Shown piece after piece: positions 49,901-59,900 of a stretch of 64,000 nt of DNA. Each line of letters begins with the position of its first letter. The first letter of the stretch is position 1. The notes under the pieces are model-generated. The model did no database searches. It was not told where the DNA came from and saw only the letters and a list, made by a program, of their open reading frames with translations. Source of the stretch: Rhinopomastus cyanomelas (taxonomy: Eukaryota > Chordata > Aves > Bucerotiformes > Rhinopomastidae); the NCBI GenBank assembly GCA_013400115.1, contig VXBP01002290.1:186001-250000 (forward strand), given 5' to 3'. Position numbers and translations under genes: made by a program.

Positions 49901-50734
49901 CACCGTGTACTCTTAGCAGATATTTGTTGGAGGAAATCTTGCTTTGGCAACTGCTGTCAGGAAAGACTTGACAGTTGTGAATCCTCAGTGGACAGAATTA
50001 TTTCTGTCATATAACGTAAAGATAATGATGTTTGGCATCTCTCTCTGCCCTTTCCACTGGCCGTCACAGAGGACTCCTCTGTCTGCACACTGGTGGTTCT
50101 CAGTGCCAGGTTTCTATGTCCCTGCTCTCAAAAGAGCAGATTCTTCAGAACTGTGTGTGACAATTGAAAGCTGCGTTTTGGTCACTGTGAGGAAACCCAC
50201 GTGCTTCTTGGGAAAAGGTTCTCGTCCTTGTGGGTCTGAAGATGGGGGCCTGTCTGTGACAGCTGAGCATCTCCTAGCAACTAGGAGATGACTGCTCCAG
50301 CAGGGGGGGTTGGACTTAGATGATCTTTCGAGGTCCCTTCCAACCTGTAACATTCTGTGATTCTGTGATTCTCTGACTGACAGACTTTCAGGTTTGCTGA
50401 GTGCCAGCAGTTCCCTTAAGTACCCAACGTTTATCAGTAAGTGCCCAGTTGCAGATGGTGATGATGTTTAGCAGTACTGCAGCCTAACCTGTCATTGTTA
50501 ACCTAAATCTCCCAGTCTTATTTCCTTTATCTGGTAAAGATAATGTTAATTCCTCCTCGGGGAACTGTGAGTATTTATTAGTCATTGTACAGTGCTCTAA
50601 GAAACATATTGCTATATTTAAAGTTTTTGTATTGGTGAAAAAGAACGGGAGAGGGCAGGGGGACTCATACCTTGTCTTTTCTTTTTTGCTCTTGTTGCCA
50701 ACAGAGAATACAAGGGCATCCTGATGCTACTTAG
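21663..50734 (+). CDS. PECAM1: Platelet endothelial cell adhesion molecule 1 (CD31), 16 coding exons, 730 aa
   Basis: PECAM1 is a homophilic adhesion and inhibitory receptor of endothelium, platelets and leukocytes. Coding exons: 21663-21696, 21827-21853, 23670-23963, 24888-25187, 25269-25538, 25801-26061, 27009-27290, 28458-28739, 29264-29371, 30208-30235, 30678-30748, 31413-31469, 33855-33923, 39006-39062, 45481-45503 and 50705-50734. All are GT-AG and total 2193 nt with no internal stop. Order: signal peptide, six Ig domains (residues 21-118, 119-218, 219-308, 309-395, 396-489, 490-583), membrane segment (exon 584-619), and a tail with an ITIM (VEYTEV, Tyr682) and an ITSM (TVYSEI, Tyr705). 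Human PECAM1 has the same plan and 738 aa, including the 23-nt exon 15. Only the micro-exon assignments at the tail carry real uncertainty. Confidence 0.96.
21854..23669 (+). other. PECAM1: PECAM1 intron 2 (1.8 kb)
   Basis: AT-rich intron with no supported exon and no recognisable transposon. A short TATATG-rich run lies near 22748-22770. Confidence 0.7.
23670..28739 (+). other. PECAM1: PECAM1 Ig-domain exons 3-8
   Basis: Six consecutive phase 1-1 exons of 294, 300, 270, 261, 282 and 282 nt each encode one C2-type Ig domain. Cysteine pairs are visible in every one: Ig1 SVVCHAD/YECIVK, Ig2 LRCELP/QFDCFG, Ig3 FECSTV/YLCKVE, Ig4 LSCDIS/YTCKAE, Ig5 LICRSA/YKCAAR, Ig6 FLCSVN/YYCMAS. Ig3 to Ig5 start with the KP motif typical of the family (FIKPTL, FPKPKL, VSKPTL). 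Ig6 carries AVNEGS-like SVNEGSWPI and SNRAN, which closely match human NEGSGPI and FNRAN. Numerous N-glycosylation sequons fit the heavily glycosylated ectodomain. Introns 3-7 are short to moderate and hold no mobile element I could name. Confidence 0.95.
29010..29143 (+). mobile_element. CR1 3' end with doubled terminus, PECAM1 intron 8
   Basis: Two successive CR1-type 3' motifs are present: GGTCCCTTCTAACCCAGACT and then, after CTGCTGTGGCAGGGGCATTG, a second GAGGTCCCTTCCAATCCC with the ATGATTCTATGATTCT end. The same doubled arrangement recurs at 56868-56980 and, inverted, at 60176-60350. It lies about 120 bp before the PECAM1 membrane exon. Confidence 0.88.
29264..29371 (+). other. PECAM1: PECAM1 transmembrane exon 9
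   Basis: The 108-nt phase 1-1 exon encodes LASWQKGVIAAF followed by a hydrophobic segment to LWWFLYKKKK. The extracellular border LASWQKG matches human LAPWKKG. The human protein has a palmitoylated cysteine just inside the membrane (KCYFLRK); here the equivalent place is WFLYKKKK, with no cysteine. Confidence 0.93.
31917..31995. repeat. (ATCT)n tetranucleotide microsatellite
   Basis: About 15 ATCT units run nearly without interruption, followed by a degenerate CTCTCTATATATCTATAT end. It is likely to vary in length between individuals. Confidence 0.97.
33723..33794. repeat. 72-bp palindromic hairpin with perfect 14-bp arms
   Basis: The outer arms GGGCCTGATCCTGC (33723-33736) and GCAGGATCAGGCCC (33781-33794) are exact reverse complements. 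The inner parts also pair partly (ACTGAA at 33741 with TTCAGT at 33771). It resembles the small foldback repeats of amniote genomes built on CCTGATCCTGC; a non-autonomous DNA transposon relic is likely, but I cannot assign a family. Confidence 0.75.
37332..37521 (-). mobile_element. SINE candidate: tRNA(Lys)-like head fused to a CR1 3' tail
   Basis: On the minus strand the unit starts with a 74-nt tRNA-like head (37521 to 37448). Box A TGGCTCAGTTGG (37514-37503) fits the pol III consensus fully, and box B GGTTTGAACCC (37469-37459) differs at one base. The D stem (GCTC/GAGC) and T stem are nearly intact. The acceptor stem mostly pairs, with a T-A pair at 2-71 where tRNA(Lys) has C-G. The head closely resembles tRNA(Lys)-CTT, with CTG at the anticodon place and one extra base after the anticodon stem. 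A linker of about 25 bp follows, then a CR1-type 3' end (GAGGTCCCTTCCAACCTGTA and GTGATTCTGTGATTCTG). Tortoise SINEs are known with exactly this plan: tRNA(Lys) head and CR1 tail. Only one copy is in this window. Confidence 0.75.
38108..38211 (+). mobile_element. CR1 3' end in PECAM1 intron 13
   Basis: GATTTAGCGGTGGGCTTGGT followed by TTGATGATGTTTTCCAATCTAAATGATTCCATGATTCT is the terminus of a CR1 subfamily different from the one at 29010. It is similar to the copy at 47617-47845. Confidence 0.85.
38364..38393. repeat. 15-bp exact tandem duplication
   Basis: TGTCCACCTGCTCAG occurs twice head to tail at 15-bp spacing, next to further CTGCTC-like units at 38341, so a small degenerate array may extend to the left. 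Confidence 0.85.
39063..45480 (+). other. PECAM1: PECAM1 intron 14 (6.4 kb)
   Basis: Apart from an ancient L2-like stretch (40051-40164) I see no mobile element, RNA gene or supported exon. It is the longest coding-side intron and comparatively repeat-poor. Confidence 0.65.
40051..40164 (+). mobile_element. Possible ancient L2/CR1-L3-type relic
   Basis: The order TTTTTATCTCCTCTTTACAG, a run like AAACAGACAGATTAG, and then GTGAATCGTGATTCCTGGC follows the well-known 3' end of L2-class LINEs (ATTTTACAGATGAGGAAACTGAGGC and GGGATTCGAACCC). It is strongly diverged, so the call is tentative. Confidence 0.3.
47617..47845 (+). mobile_element. CR1 LINE 3' fragment (about 230 bp)
   Basis: It carries the CR1 blocks GGTTGGACATTAGGAAAAAG, TTCTTCATGGAAAGGGTCC, TTTAGCAGTGGGTTGGGACA and the terminus TTTTCCAACATAAATGAGTCTATGATTCTGTGATCCTGT. 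Sense orientation, 5'-truncated. Confidence 0.9.
50288..50375 (+). mobile_element. CR1-type 3' tail in PECAM1 intron 15
   Basis: CTGCTCCAGCAGGGGGGGTT, then GATGATCTTTCGAGGTCCCTTCCAACCTGTAACATTCTGTGATTCTGTGATTCT. This tail is almost the same as the tail of the SINE candidate at 37332-37521, so both come from the same CR1 subfamily. No tRNA-like head precedes this copy. Confidence 0.88.
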
Positions 50735-51033
50735 AACCGTCATCTGGCGATGACTGCTCAGCTGGCAGAAGAAAACAAGCCAAGATGGAAGATGTTGCAA
50801 TCATTTCAAAAGCTCTGCAGCACTGATTTATGAGTTTGCCAGGCTCTTCTTTTCAAAGTTTATTTCCTTAGGGGCAACAGTAGAGATGTTCCTAAAGCAT
50901 TTAATGGAAAAAATCGCAAAGAAAAATGGGAAAGTGGTTCTAGAAACCACTGCCCGCCCTAGGTTCTCATCTTAGATTTCTCCTGCTGATGCAATTTTGT
51001 CTTTCTAGCCTCCAATTCATTGTGCCATAAGGA

Positions 51034-51039
51034 AATAAA
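51034..51039 (+). terminator. PECAM1: Candidate PECAM1 polyadenylation signal
   Basis: AATAAA lies 300 nt after the PECAM1 stop codon. A second AATAAA at 52356-52361 could serve a longer 3' UTR of about 1.65 kb; the sequence does not decide between them. Confidence 0.45.
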
Positions 51040-51664
51040 AGGGGGAACTACACCTGAGAAAGTCCTACAGTGCAGTAGTTACTGTGTAGTAATTACTGTG
51101 ATGTCAATAGGATGTGAAAACCACCTAAGCTTGTTTTAGATGAGTTAACCTGGTTATCAGTAACACTACTGTGGCAGAAGAGAGCTCAGCACAGCTTAGC
51201 CAGCCATGGGTATTTTTTGATGTGATCTTGTAGCTTGTGCTGAAGTCGCTGTGCAGCAGCTGGACTGCTACCAGTCTTGGAGGCAGGTAATTTATAGCTC
51301 ACTTGGATGCTACACTGCAAAAGGGCCTAACCAAGAGCAAGCTCTGGGCTCCCTAAAAACTTGAATAACTGTTTAGCATTTCAGTACTTTACCAAGTGCT
51401 TCTGTCAGTAGAGGCACCAATATTCTTTATTCTCTGCTAAGCTGCTTTTCCCCTTTGAAAGTTCTTAAGCTTGCTGCTTAGTTTGGTGTGGTGGATCTTC
51501 CAGGAATGATTGCCCAGCACAGTTTTTTGGGTGATGCAAAATATACGTCTTGAGCAGGTGGATACACTACACCCAGGTCAGTGAGTTTGTACCTGAAAAT
51601 CCTGTTATCTGTAACCCTTATTCCTTTGATTTTAGGAGAGATGTGATCCATGTTAGATAGTTTT

Positions 51665-51743
51665 GTCCTGCTCCGGCAGGGGGGTTGGACTCGATGATCT
51701 CTTGGGTCCCTTCCAACCCCTAACATCCTATGATCCTATGATC
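51665..51743 (+). mobile_element. CR1 3' end downstream of PECAM1
   Basis: CTGCTCCGGCAGGGGGGTTG, GACTCGATGATCTCTTGGGT and CCCTTCCAACCCCTAACATCCTATGATCCTATGATC form a clear sense CR1 terminus with little divergence. If the distal polyadenylation site at 52356 is used, this copy is inside the PECAM1 3' UTR. Confidence 0.9.
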
Positions 51744-53219
51744 TGAAGTCATACTTGTGTCCAATTTGTCCAGTATGGAATTGCATTCCTATCCCTTTTC
51801 TCTGTAGTGTGATAAACCACTAACTTGGATCCAGTTTGGACCTGGATCTCATCTTTGCATCCTGTGTTTAACTAATGTATCTCCATTGCATTAGTTAAAA
51901 AAAACCCACCGAAACAGACCAGGGAAACTGCTGCCCCCAGCCTTTTAACGAGCTGGTCTTTGACACTGCAAGTGCTCTCCTTTTCTTACTGCAGATTAAA
52001 TTACTACAGGATCTGGGCCACAGGTAAGAAGGTTCTCATTTTAATTAGAAAAGAGTGCACGAGGACATGCATTGTATATACACGTATAGTTACTGCTTTC
52101 AGCATTGCATCAAAGGCACAAAACCAGCAAGAAATACAAAAGGGTTCTATATCCTCATTCCAAACCTCTCAATTTTCAAGCTCCAGTTACTGGCTAATAT
52201 CTCTAATTTATTGTTCCCTATGCAAATGTTGTTTGTATCATAGGCCTTTCACAAATGACTGACTTCGTAGCACTCTTCTGCGACAAATGTTCTTTCTAGC
52301 ACCCCATGAGTGTCCATACAAATGTGTTAGTATAAGGAATGTGAGAAGGTATTTTAATAAAGAAACCTCTGACTTGAACTTTGTGCTGGATCTTGCATGT
52401 TCATGTTGATGACCTCTTGCAAATTAATGCCCGTAACATATTTTATTACTGGTGAACCATGTAGATACATGATTCAGAATGAGGTTTCAAAATATCACCA
52501 GGGCATAGGGGACCAACAGTGGCATGTTGATCCATTCCAGCTCATCTCCTGGCTAGAGTAATTGTAAACTGTTTTGGATTCAGTCTTTACAAGTTGTTTG
52601 TCCTGCTGGCACCAATCTAATCTGGCCACTTCTGAGTGTGCTCTGTGCTACGTTGAGCCCTTCTGTTTTGTCTTACAGATATACCAAAGATATTTTAGAA
52701 TGTGGGACATTAGATCAGCAGACATCTCCAGTGAAACCAAGGTAAATAAGCCCATGAAGTAAACAGCTCCATGAGGTGTCCCAGTATCCTGTTTGAGCAT
52801 CTCTTCCGGATGCCAAACAGGAATCACTGTCCTGTTGAAAATGATTGGGAAATAAGTCTTAAATTTGTTACTGAAACAGGTTAAAACTCAGATTACAGCT
52901 CAAACCACATGTTCTAGAAAACCAGCCAAAAACATTTCTCATGTTTACATTGCCTCCAAGCTGGGCTGAGCAGATAGAGAACGAGGCATGTTGCTCAGTA
53001 CCCACTCCTTGAGAAGACAAAAGGGAGGGACCATTTCAAGCTCTCTGTGCCTTGTCTGCACAGAGCCACAGGCTGCCTTTGTCAGACCTATTTGGAAAGA
53101 GATTGACCCACCCTGCCGCCTGGCTTGTTTAATTTGATAAATGTGCTTTCTGTACAGAAACACTTTAAATCCACGCTCTTCCTTGCCGCTCTCATTTGTT
53201 GTTCATTTCCAGCAACGCA

Positions 53220-53560
53220 GCAGCTGCTTACGTTCTTGTCAGATGCAAGTGCGGTCCTGTTGCCCTTCCGTGGAGAACTGGGGTTCGTGCTCAGGCTCCC
53301 TGGCAGTACCTGGCTGCCTGTCCCTGCCCAACGCCCCCTGTCCTGGCACCGCCGGCAGCACCGGGGAGCCCCGGGTGCTGGTCCGGTGCTGCCCCCTGCT
53401 GGTCAGTACCCCGCATGGCCACAGCGGTGAACGCCACGGCGGCCACAGGTCCTTCCTGCGCTCGAGGAGGCCTTGACCCCTGGGATAGGGCAGGAGGTGG
53501 TGCTCTGCTCAGACTGAGGGAAAGAGGGGCTGCGGGCCCGGCCCCGCTTTCTGGGGCAGG
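53220..53560. promoter_or_regulatory. GC-rich patch with a CTCF-like site
   Basis: A local rise in GC and CpG content stands out from AT-rich surroundings. GTGCTGCCCCCTGCTGG at 53386-53402 matches the CTCF core (GCCCCCTGCTGG). The patch could be an insulator or a distal 5' non-coding exon of the next gene. Overlapping open frames in several phases are a side effect of base composition. Confidence 0.4.
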
Positions 53561-55008
53561 TTCTAACTTTTCTGTGTCTACAGGCAGAGGGCGAACTTAG
53601 CCTTATGCCTGCTCGCCCTACAGAAGTGTGCTCTCTCCATCCAGAGCTCTGCCCCTCTCTGTGAACGGGGTTCGGAATGTGGTGCAAACCTCCCAGCCAT
53701 AGCTTACTGAGCTGCCTGTAAATGCAGGGGCACTACTGTGCAGAGTAAATATCGTGTTCCTTGCTGGGGAATAAACCCTGGGGTTTACCGTTTACTTATC
53801 TGGGCTGTCATATGCTCGTTCTATTTCTTGGTGAGCTTGGCTCGGTTCAAGTTCTTAGCGTTGCAATTCATCGCTAAGCTGTGTTGCATCATAAGCCCCC
53901 AGCTTTTGGGGCTACGGATGTACTGGTGTCAGACTGGTACAGCTAGTCTGTTGTGAGGGAGAGGACAAGTATAAGGAAAGAAAGTTTGAGAAAAACAGAA
54001 GTGTCAAATAAAAACACCAAATAAACTAGAAATCAAACTGAAAGCGATAGAGTATAGGTGCAAATTTAAACTGCTGGCACATTGTGTTATTTAGAATTTC
54101 AAGGCCTTTCTCAATAGGCTGGTGAAAGCAGAATAAACAAAACTTTTACTGTTGTTTGGGAGGCAAAAAGCAAGTGTCACATCTAAAGAATCACGAAGAA
54201 TGAGTCTTGTTGTCTTCCTGCTTTGAAATGCTCCACTCCAAATTGCAGATGCTCCCATTTTAAAAAAGCTAAGAGAGTGTGGCAATCATGAGCTTGTGGC
54301 TTGCATGGGAAGCTTCAATTAAATGTGAGCGTTTATATTTGTACAGGTAATTTGTTTTCTCACCAGCCACAGACATGCTGAGTGGGAAGGCTGACAAAAG
54401 TCTCACCATTGCAGGAAATAATTGCTGTAGTTAAGTCTTACATTTAATAGCAAAAGAAATCACAGTTTCCTCAGAGAGGGAGTCACCTGCAAAGTCTGAT
54501 ATCAGACAAACAGAATAACAGCGTGAAACTGAAATGAAAGATTTAGCATAAATCAGCAAAGGTTGAGGCAGCCACTGCAAAGGCACTGAGAACGTGTCCA
54601 AATCAACCAGTGATCTGCTGTAGTGGTGAGCTGTGTGTGAAGCTGTGATGCTGACAGAAATGGACCTCACGTGGCATCCTGGGTCTGATCATATTCCCAA
54701 TGATAAGGGGAATTCAGTTCCCAAAGGTATTGTTTATATTGCTTATAGTAAAATCTGGCTCTGAAATTAATAGATTAGTAATAGATACCTGTGTAATCTT
54801 GACTATGTAAGAGTGCTAGATGAAATCAGGGCCTGCTTTTGGGCAATGAAAATGTAAAGTGACCAGTGTGGCTGTTCACTATCCTCTGGTTACTGTCCTG
54901 GTTTTTCTGCAGTTGTCATTTTGTTTTAGTGTTTTATTTCTGAGAAAACTGAGGGGACTGAGCAGTGCTGGGGGAGACAACTCCTGCAGACCATGGAGGG
55001 TTTAGAAA

Positions 55009-55044
55009 GAAACAACCCAGTAACCTGAAACAACCCAGTAACCT
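55009..55044. repeat. 18-bp exact tandem duplication
   Basis: GAAACAACCCAGTAACCT is present twice head to tail at 18-bp spacing. Local two-copy duplication in non-coding DNA. Confidence 0.9.
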
Positions 55045-56250
55045 TAAGAGCTCCACACTGCATGGTGTTGGTGGTGCTCTGGGGAACGTGCTGTGGCGGA
55101 ACCACTGCTGTGGAGGTGGTATGTTCCAAACGTTTGTTTGCTTATGGTACTGTGACTGCTCCACCTGTTAGTAAAAAACTCTTTGCAGGTAACAGCACCA
55201 TTGATCTCAGAAGACAATAGGGTTCATTCCAACACCTGCTGACTGTTGTGTTAGTTGTGAGGCACTGAGGAGCCTATCTGATGTACAGCTGCTCTAGCAG
55301 ACTGGTGTTGGCACTGGGAGAGTGGTTCCAAAAGAAAACATCATATTACACTGTTATTTCACTGGCACAATCAAACCCTGTTCAGAGTTTGCAGGGGATC
55401 TGTGGCTGCTAAATAGTTTCCACAACACTTGTATAGGAAGAGCTTGGTTTCAAATGCTCTGCACTGGCTTTTTGTTTACTCAGTTTTTAAGGACATGCAG
55501 GGCCAAGTCTCCACTGAACTGACATGGTTTCACTTTGCAAATCAATGAGACAGAGCTACAAGGGCAGCAAAGTCTTGCCTGGGAACTTCATACTGTTCAG
55601 AGCTGCTGAACTGACATCCCTGACTGACTGCTGTCTTCATGGACTTAATGTGTGCCAAATGTCTGAACTCCCTCATGGCTCTCAGCACTCACCCAGGCTG
55701 TTCCCTAGTGTGACCTTCTGGGGTAGTTCAGGCTCCAACCAGCTGTAAGTTGTGGAAAAGTGTGCTCTCCCGAGTGCAATCACTGCCTTCCAGCCCCAGC
55801 ATTTCCTCGGGGAACTCTACTCGGTTTGGGGACTAAAAGGCGGACCAAGGCACTAAAAACAAGAGCTGCTGTCATCAATAGCAGAGGGGACAGAGAGGTT
55901 GACATCAATGGGACAAAGATGAGGGCTTTGCCTTAAGTGGGCTCAGTCACGGTATTACCTGGCATCCCTGCTTGATAAGAGGCTGTGAGAGTCTAATAGA
56001 AGAAAAAACTGTCAGGTCTGCTAGGATGTGGTCAGAGTGTAGATAAATTAATGATAATTACAGCCACCTTGTTTATTAAATTAACCTGAGTTTGTCAATG
56101 GGGTAGACAGATTGCTTTTGAGTAGTTGTCCACGGTGTAAAGCATGCTAACAATGAAAGTCTCGCCATCCCCATAATGCAAAACTTGGGGTTTGTGACTG
56201 TTGGGTTTTTATATTTTTCTTCTGACTTCATGATCATGTACCCATGGTTT

Positions 56251-56980
56251 TGGGTACAATCAGCATGGCTTGGGTGCAATCAGCATGGCTTCACCAAGGG
56301 CAAATCCTGCCTGACAAACCTGGTGGCCTTCTATGAACAGGTCACGACATTAATGGATGAGGGGCAGGTGACTGATGTCATTTACCTGGACCTGAGCAAA
56401 GTGCCTTTGACACTGTCCCACATCACATTCTGGTCTCCAAGCTGGTGGAACATGGCTTTAATGGGTGGACCACTAGATGGGTAAAGAACTGGCTGGATGG
56501 CCAGACTGAGAGAGTCGAGGCTGTGTAGTCTGGAGAAGAGAAGGCTCCCAGGTGACCTTATTGTGGCCTTCCAGTATCTGAAGGGGGCCTACAAAAAGAC
56601 TGGGGAGGGGTTTCTTAGGACATCAAGTAGCGACAGGACTAGAGGGAATGGAGCAAAGCTGGAGATGGGTAGATTTAGACTGGATGTGAAGAGGAAGTTC
56701 TTCACCGTGAGAGTGGTGAGATCCTGGAATGGGTTGCCCAGGGAGGTGGTTGGGGCCCCATCCTTGGAGGTGTTTAAGGCCAGGCTGGCTGAGGTTCTGG
56801 CCAGCCTGATCTAGGGTGGGGTGTCCCTGCCCATGGCAGGGGAGTTGGAACTGGATGATCCTGTGGTCCCTTCTAACCCAGACTGACTGTATGACTTGGT
56901 CTGGGTGATCCTGCTGTGGCAGGAGGATTGGACTGGATGATCTTTCAAGGTCCCTTCCAATCCCTAATGATTCTATGATC
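56251..56980 (+). mobile_element. CR1 LINE with reverse-transcriptase remnant and doubled 3' end
   Basis: The left part encodes a CR1 reverse-transcriptase segment (NQHGFTKGKSCLTNLVAFYE, then VIYLDLSK). After NWLDG the sequence jumps directly to the 3'-proximal block (SLEKRRLPGDLIVAFQYLKG, KFFTVRVVRSWNGLPREV), so the intervening part of ORF2 is missing. A 20-bp tandem duplication (56251-56290) sits at the left end. The 3' end has two successive CR1-type termini ending in ATGATTCTATGATC. It is a defective, internally deleted copy. Confidence 0.93.
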
Positions 56981-59900
56981 ATTAAGGAACAGGGACACTG
57001 AAGAGCAACACATTGTCATTCAGGATTGCCAAAAGCTGTTATGAGGCAAGAGCTCAGAGGTGGCTGGAGATGATCTGTGATTCTGGATTGTGACCCGTGG
57101 CAGAGCTGGAATCAGGTAGAGTCACGTGTGTCTAAAGCAGTCCTTGAATGCAAAATGATAGATCGAATTTTGTAGCCACCGTGTCCATATCACCCAGTCT
57201 GGTGATCAGGACTGATTGGCCTGTATGGCTTCAGTTAGTTTGGCTGCTACTTCTCACAAGCACGTTGGATGTGCTGTGTCTGATACTCCTCTAACGCTCA
57301 CCACATGTGGCTGCTGCCACTTGAGCTGTGGCCTCCAGATAACATTTTAGTATTTTGCACTGCCCTGGAGATACCTGTCCATAGACAAAAGGAATGAGAG
57401 CAAACTACCTCCCTGGCTGAAATTCCAGACAGATTTGGATAGCAGAGCTTACCACTGACTCAGAGTATTCCTTGGGGCTGGAAGAATAAACCCAGATGGA
57501 CTTACAGAGTGCAGAGGCACTCTTGAAAAACTGGTTCCACCTGTGGGTGCTGAGCCCATCGAAGCCTCTAGACAATCCATCACCCTTGGCTGGAAGTGAG
57601 AGACCTTAAGGGAGCAGAGGGGAAATATGCAGACTTAAGAAGAGACTTTCTTGTTCCTCCCAGGGACCTTAGGGACTACTCGATCTCTGCAGGGGGATGG
57701 TATGTTCAGCATGACTGAAAGTATTAGCTGGCTCAGCCCTGAAACCTCAGAACATTGTGTACACTGCTTAAATCCAGTTTAGTCACTGCTGGAGGGAGGC
57801 AAAGCTGCTCCATCGGAAAACAACCCTGACACGCACCTGTGCTTTGTCAAACAAATGCTGAAAGGGGGCTCTTGGACTAGAATTCCTTTGCCTTGCTTTC
57901 TTTTTTTTTCCCTGAAGTTGATCTTTTCCCACTGGTTTGCTTTCTCTCCAACCGTTGTGGGGTGAACCACACCATCCTACATGTCTCTCTGCTTAGTGAA
58001 TGGGACTGTGGAAATCAAGTCTGACTGATGTCCCCTACAAGGGGAAAATGATAACTGATGCGTTTTAATTACGATTTTCCTGCTTTATGGTCTAGTTTTT
58101 CAGCTTATAATCATGAACAGCGTAATAGAGTCTTCAGTAAATTGCTGCCTTTTCCTCTTTTGTAGCTTATATAGGTCAGATGTTCATGTTCTGTGGTTAT
58201 TATCTCTGACACACTAATTAGTGCCCTGACTGGCTGACAAAGGTCACTTTTCTCTTGTTTTCAGCATACAAACAGGGATGGGGCTGCATGCTCACACCAG
58301 TTCCCCTCATTGCTGTGTCTTCTGGAGTCCTGTCCCACCAGGGTAAAATCAGTACTTTGACTTGGTAGCTACTTTGTGCTTCAGTCAGTGAAAGAGAAGG
58401 TTGAGGCCAAAGCCGTGTCAGTCAGCATCTCTTCTGCAGCACACGGCCCCTGTTCTGCACCTCAGAACTTGTAGCAATCACACTTCATGCTTCCTTGGCT
58501 TCTCAAGCTCTGCGCAGTCACAGTCAAAGGGATGAAGCTGTTGTCCCTCCGTGAGGAAATAAACGTAGCTTTTATTCCCTGTCTTTGACCGAAGCACTTA
58601 GATGGTTTTAAGCCCAGTGGACTGTTTCTAATAGCAGGCAAAATTGATCACCCAGGTACTTGATGCAGCCCTTTTATTTACAAAGTACAAAATTATGTTT
58701 CCTTGAACAGAGGAGGAATCAGACAATGTGAGGCAGTTTCTCTGCATGCAATTTCAATCCTTTCAGCCAGCACTTATCCAGAAGCACTCTACCAGCTTTT
58801 TTCTCAAGGTCACTTCTCAAGGTAGAGTCTATCTGGTTCTGCCTGGTTTTGCAGTAAGGCTGCTCCTGGCAGACCATGGGAGCTCACAGCTGCTCCAAGC
58901 ACCTTCAAAGCCCCGTTTTCCGTCATGAGAACCCCGTAATGCATTAGTTTCTTCTCCAGGTTAGTCCTTTTGCCTTCTTTCTTAGGATGGATATTTTTGT
59001 TCCAGCTGCCTGCTCCTGTAGGAGAGCTCATTTGTTTGAATAAGAACCTCCGGTGAAAGACAACATGAAGCCAGTGGGGGTCATAAGCTTTTGCCTGCAC
59101 CCAGTGTCTGGACGGCATTAGGGTCAGATACTCTGCAGGTGCCTTGGTGCTGATTGCACACGTTCTGTCAGTGGCAAGGATCAGCAGTATGTGATGGAAT
59201 GAGGTGAGATGAGATGCCCAAGAGAAGTTTTTATTACGTACTCCTTTTGCCACTAGAGAGAAATACCCTGTTGACCACTGTGCATTGCTAACACTCTCTT
59301 GAATTTCCTGGGCTTCCTAGCCCGACTCATTCTATTTAACCTTGGATTTATTTGTAGAGAGCTGCACAAAAATCCAGTTTAGGGAAGGAAGGAAGAAAGT
59401 AAGCAAGCCTGGACAATGTGAGTTTTCTTTCAGTATTGTCCTGGACAGTTTCCAGTTTGTTAATGAATGAACACCGACAGCTAAACAATCCCCAAGGGAG
59501 GCTCAAGATCCATCAGAGTTTAGTAAGAGGTTCCTAAATAGCTGTAACAAGGCAATACTTCAAAAGAAATGCGTTTTGCTATTTTTAAAACATGTGAGCT
59601 TTGGAAGGCTTTGAAAATCAAGATTAATTCTCTGTCTAAATGCAGTAGAAGGCAGCACTGACTGGTGAGTCTCGCTCAAATCTGGAACATTTTAATGTCT
59701 CCTGGAAAGTGGATTTGATGTTCTAAAAGCTTAAGGTATGACTGTTCAGTTTACTTTTCCTTTTCCAGAGCAGACTGTGCATGTGCTTATCAGTTTCCTT
59801 AGAATCTCTTGCTGGATTTATGTGAAAAACATATTACCTTATCTATCCACACTTGAAATTTTGACTCAGGGATTCTGGGTGGACAGATTGCTGAGCAATG

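Larger units (their letters stand above)
45504..50704 (+). other. PECAM1: PECAM1 intron 15 (5.2 kb)
   Basis: It contains CR1 ends at 47617-47845 and 50288-50375 and a perfect short foldback at 50268-50290. Otherwise it is unremarkable AT-rich sequence with no exon support between the 23-nt exon 15 and the terminal coding exon. Confidence 0.7.
30208..50734 (+). other. PECAM1: PECAM1 cytoplasmic-tail exons 10-16
   Basis: Seven small exons: 28, 71, 57, 69, 57, 23 and 30 nt. Exon 10 gives AKGPTVEMSG (human PVEMSR). Exon 11 ends in DYYSG. Exon 12 gives GYIEDNENHMK (human NDDVRNHAMK). Exon 13 holds the ITIM VEYTEV, exon 14 the ITSM TETVYSEIRKA, exon 15 DSVENRLS and exon 16 RIQGHPDAT-stop (human RTEGSLDGT). 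Exon 10 ends in phase 2, exon 11 restores phase 1, and exon 15 moves to phase 0. Phosphorylated ITIM and ITSM tyrosines in the human protein recruit SHP-2 and SHP-1. The ITIM and ITSM exons are separated by 5.1 kb. Confidence 0.88.

Noticed and set aside
53196..53600. 134-aa plus-strand frame in the GC-rich patch
   Set aside because: Several phases are open at once because of base composition, and no similarity to TEX2 or another expected neighbour was seen.
58810..59253. 147-aa minus-strand frame in the right flank
   Set aside because: It was the most protein-like of the flank frames, but I recognise no family, and no adjoining exon or promoter signal supports it.
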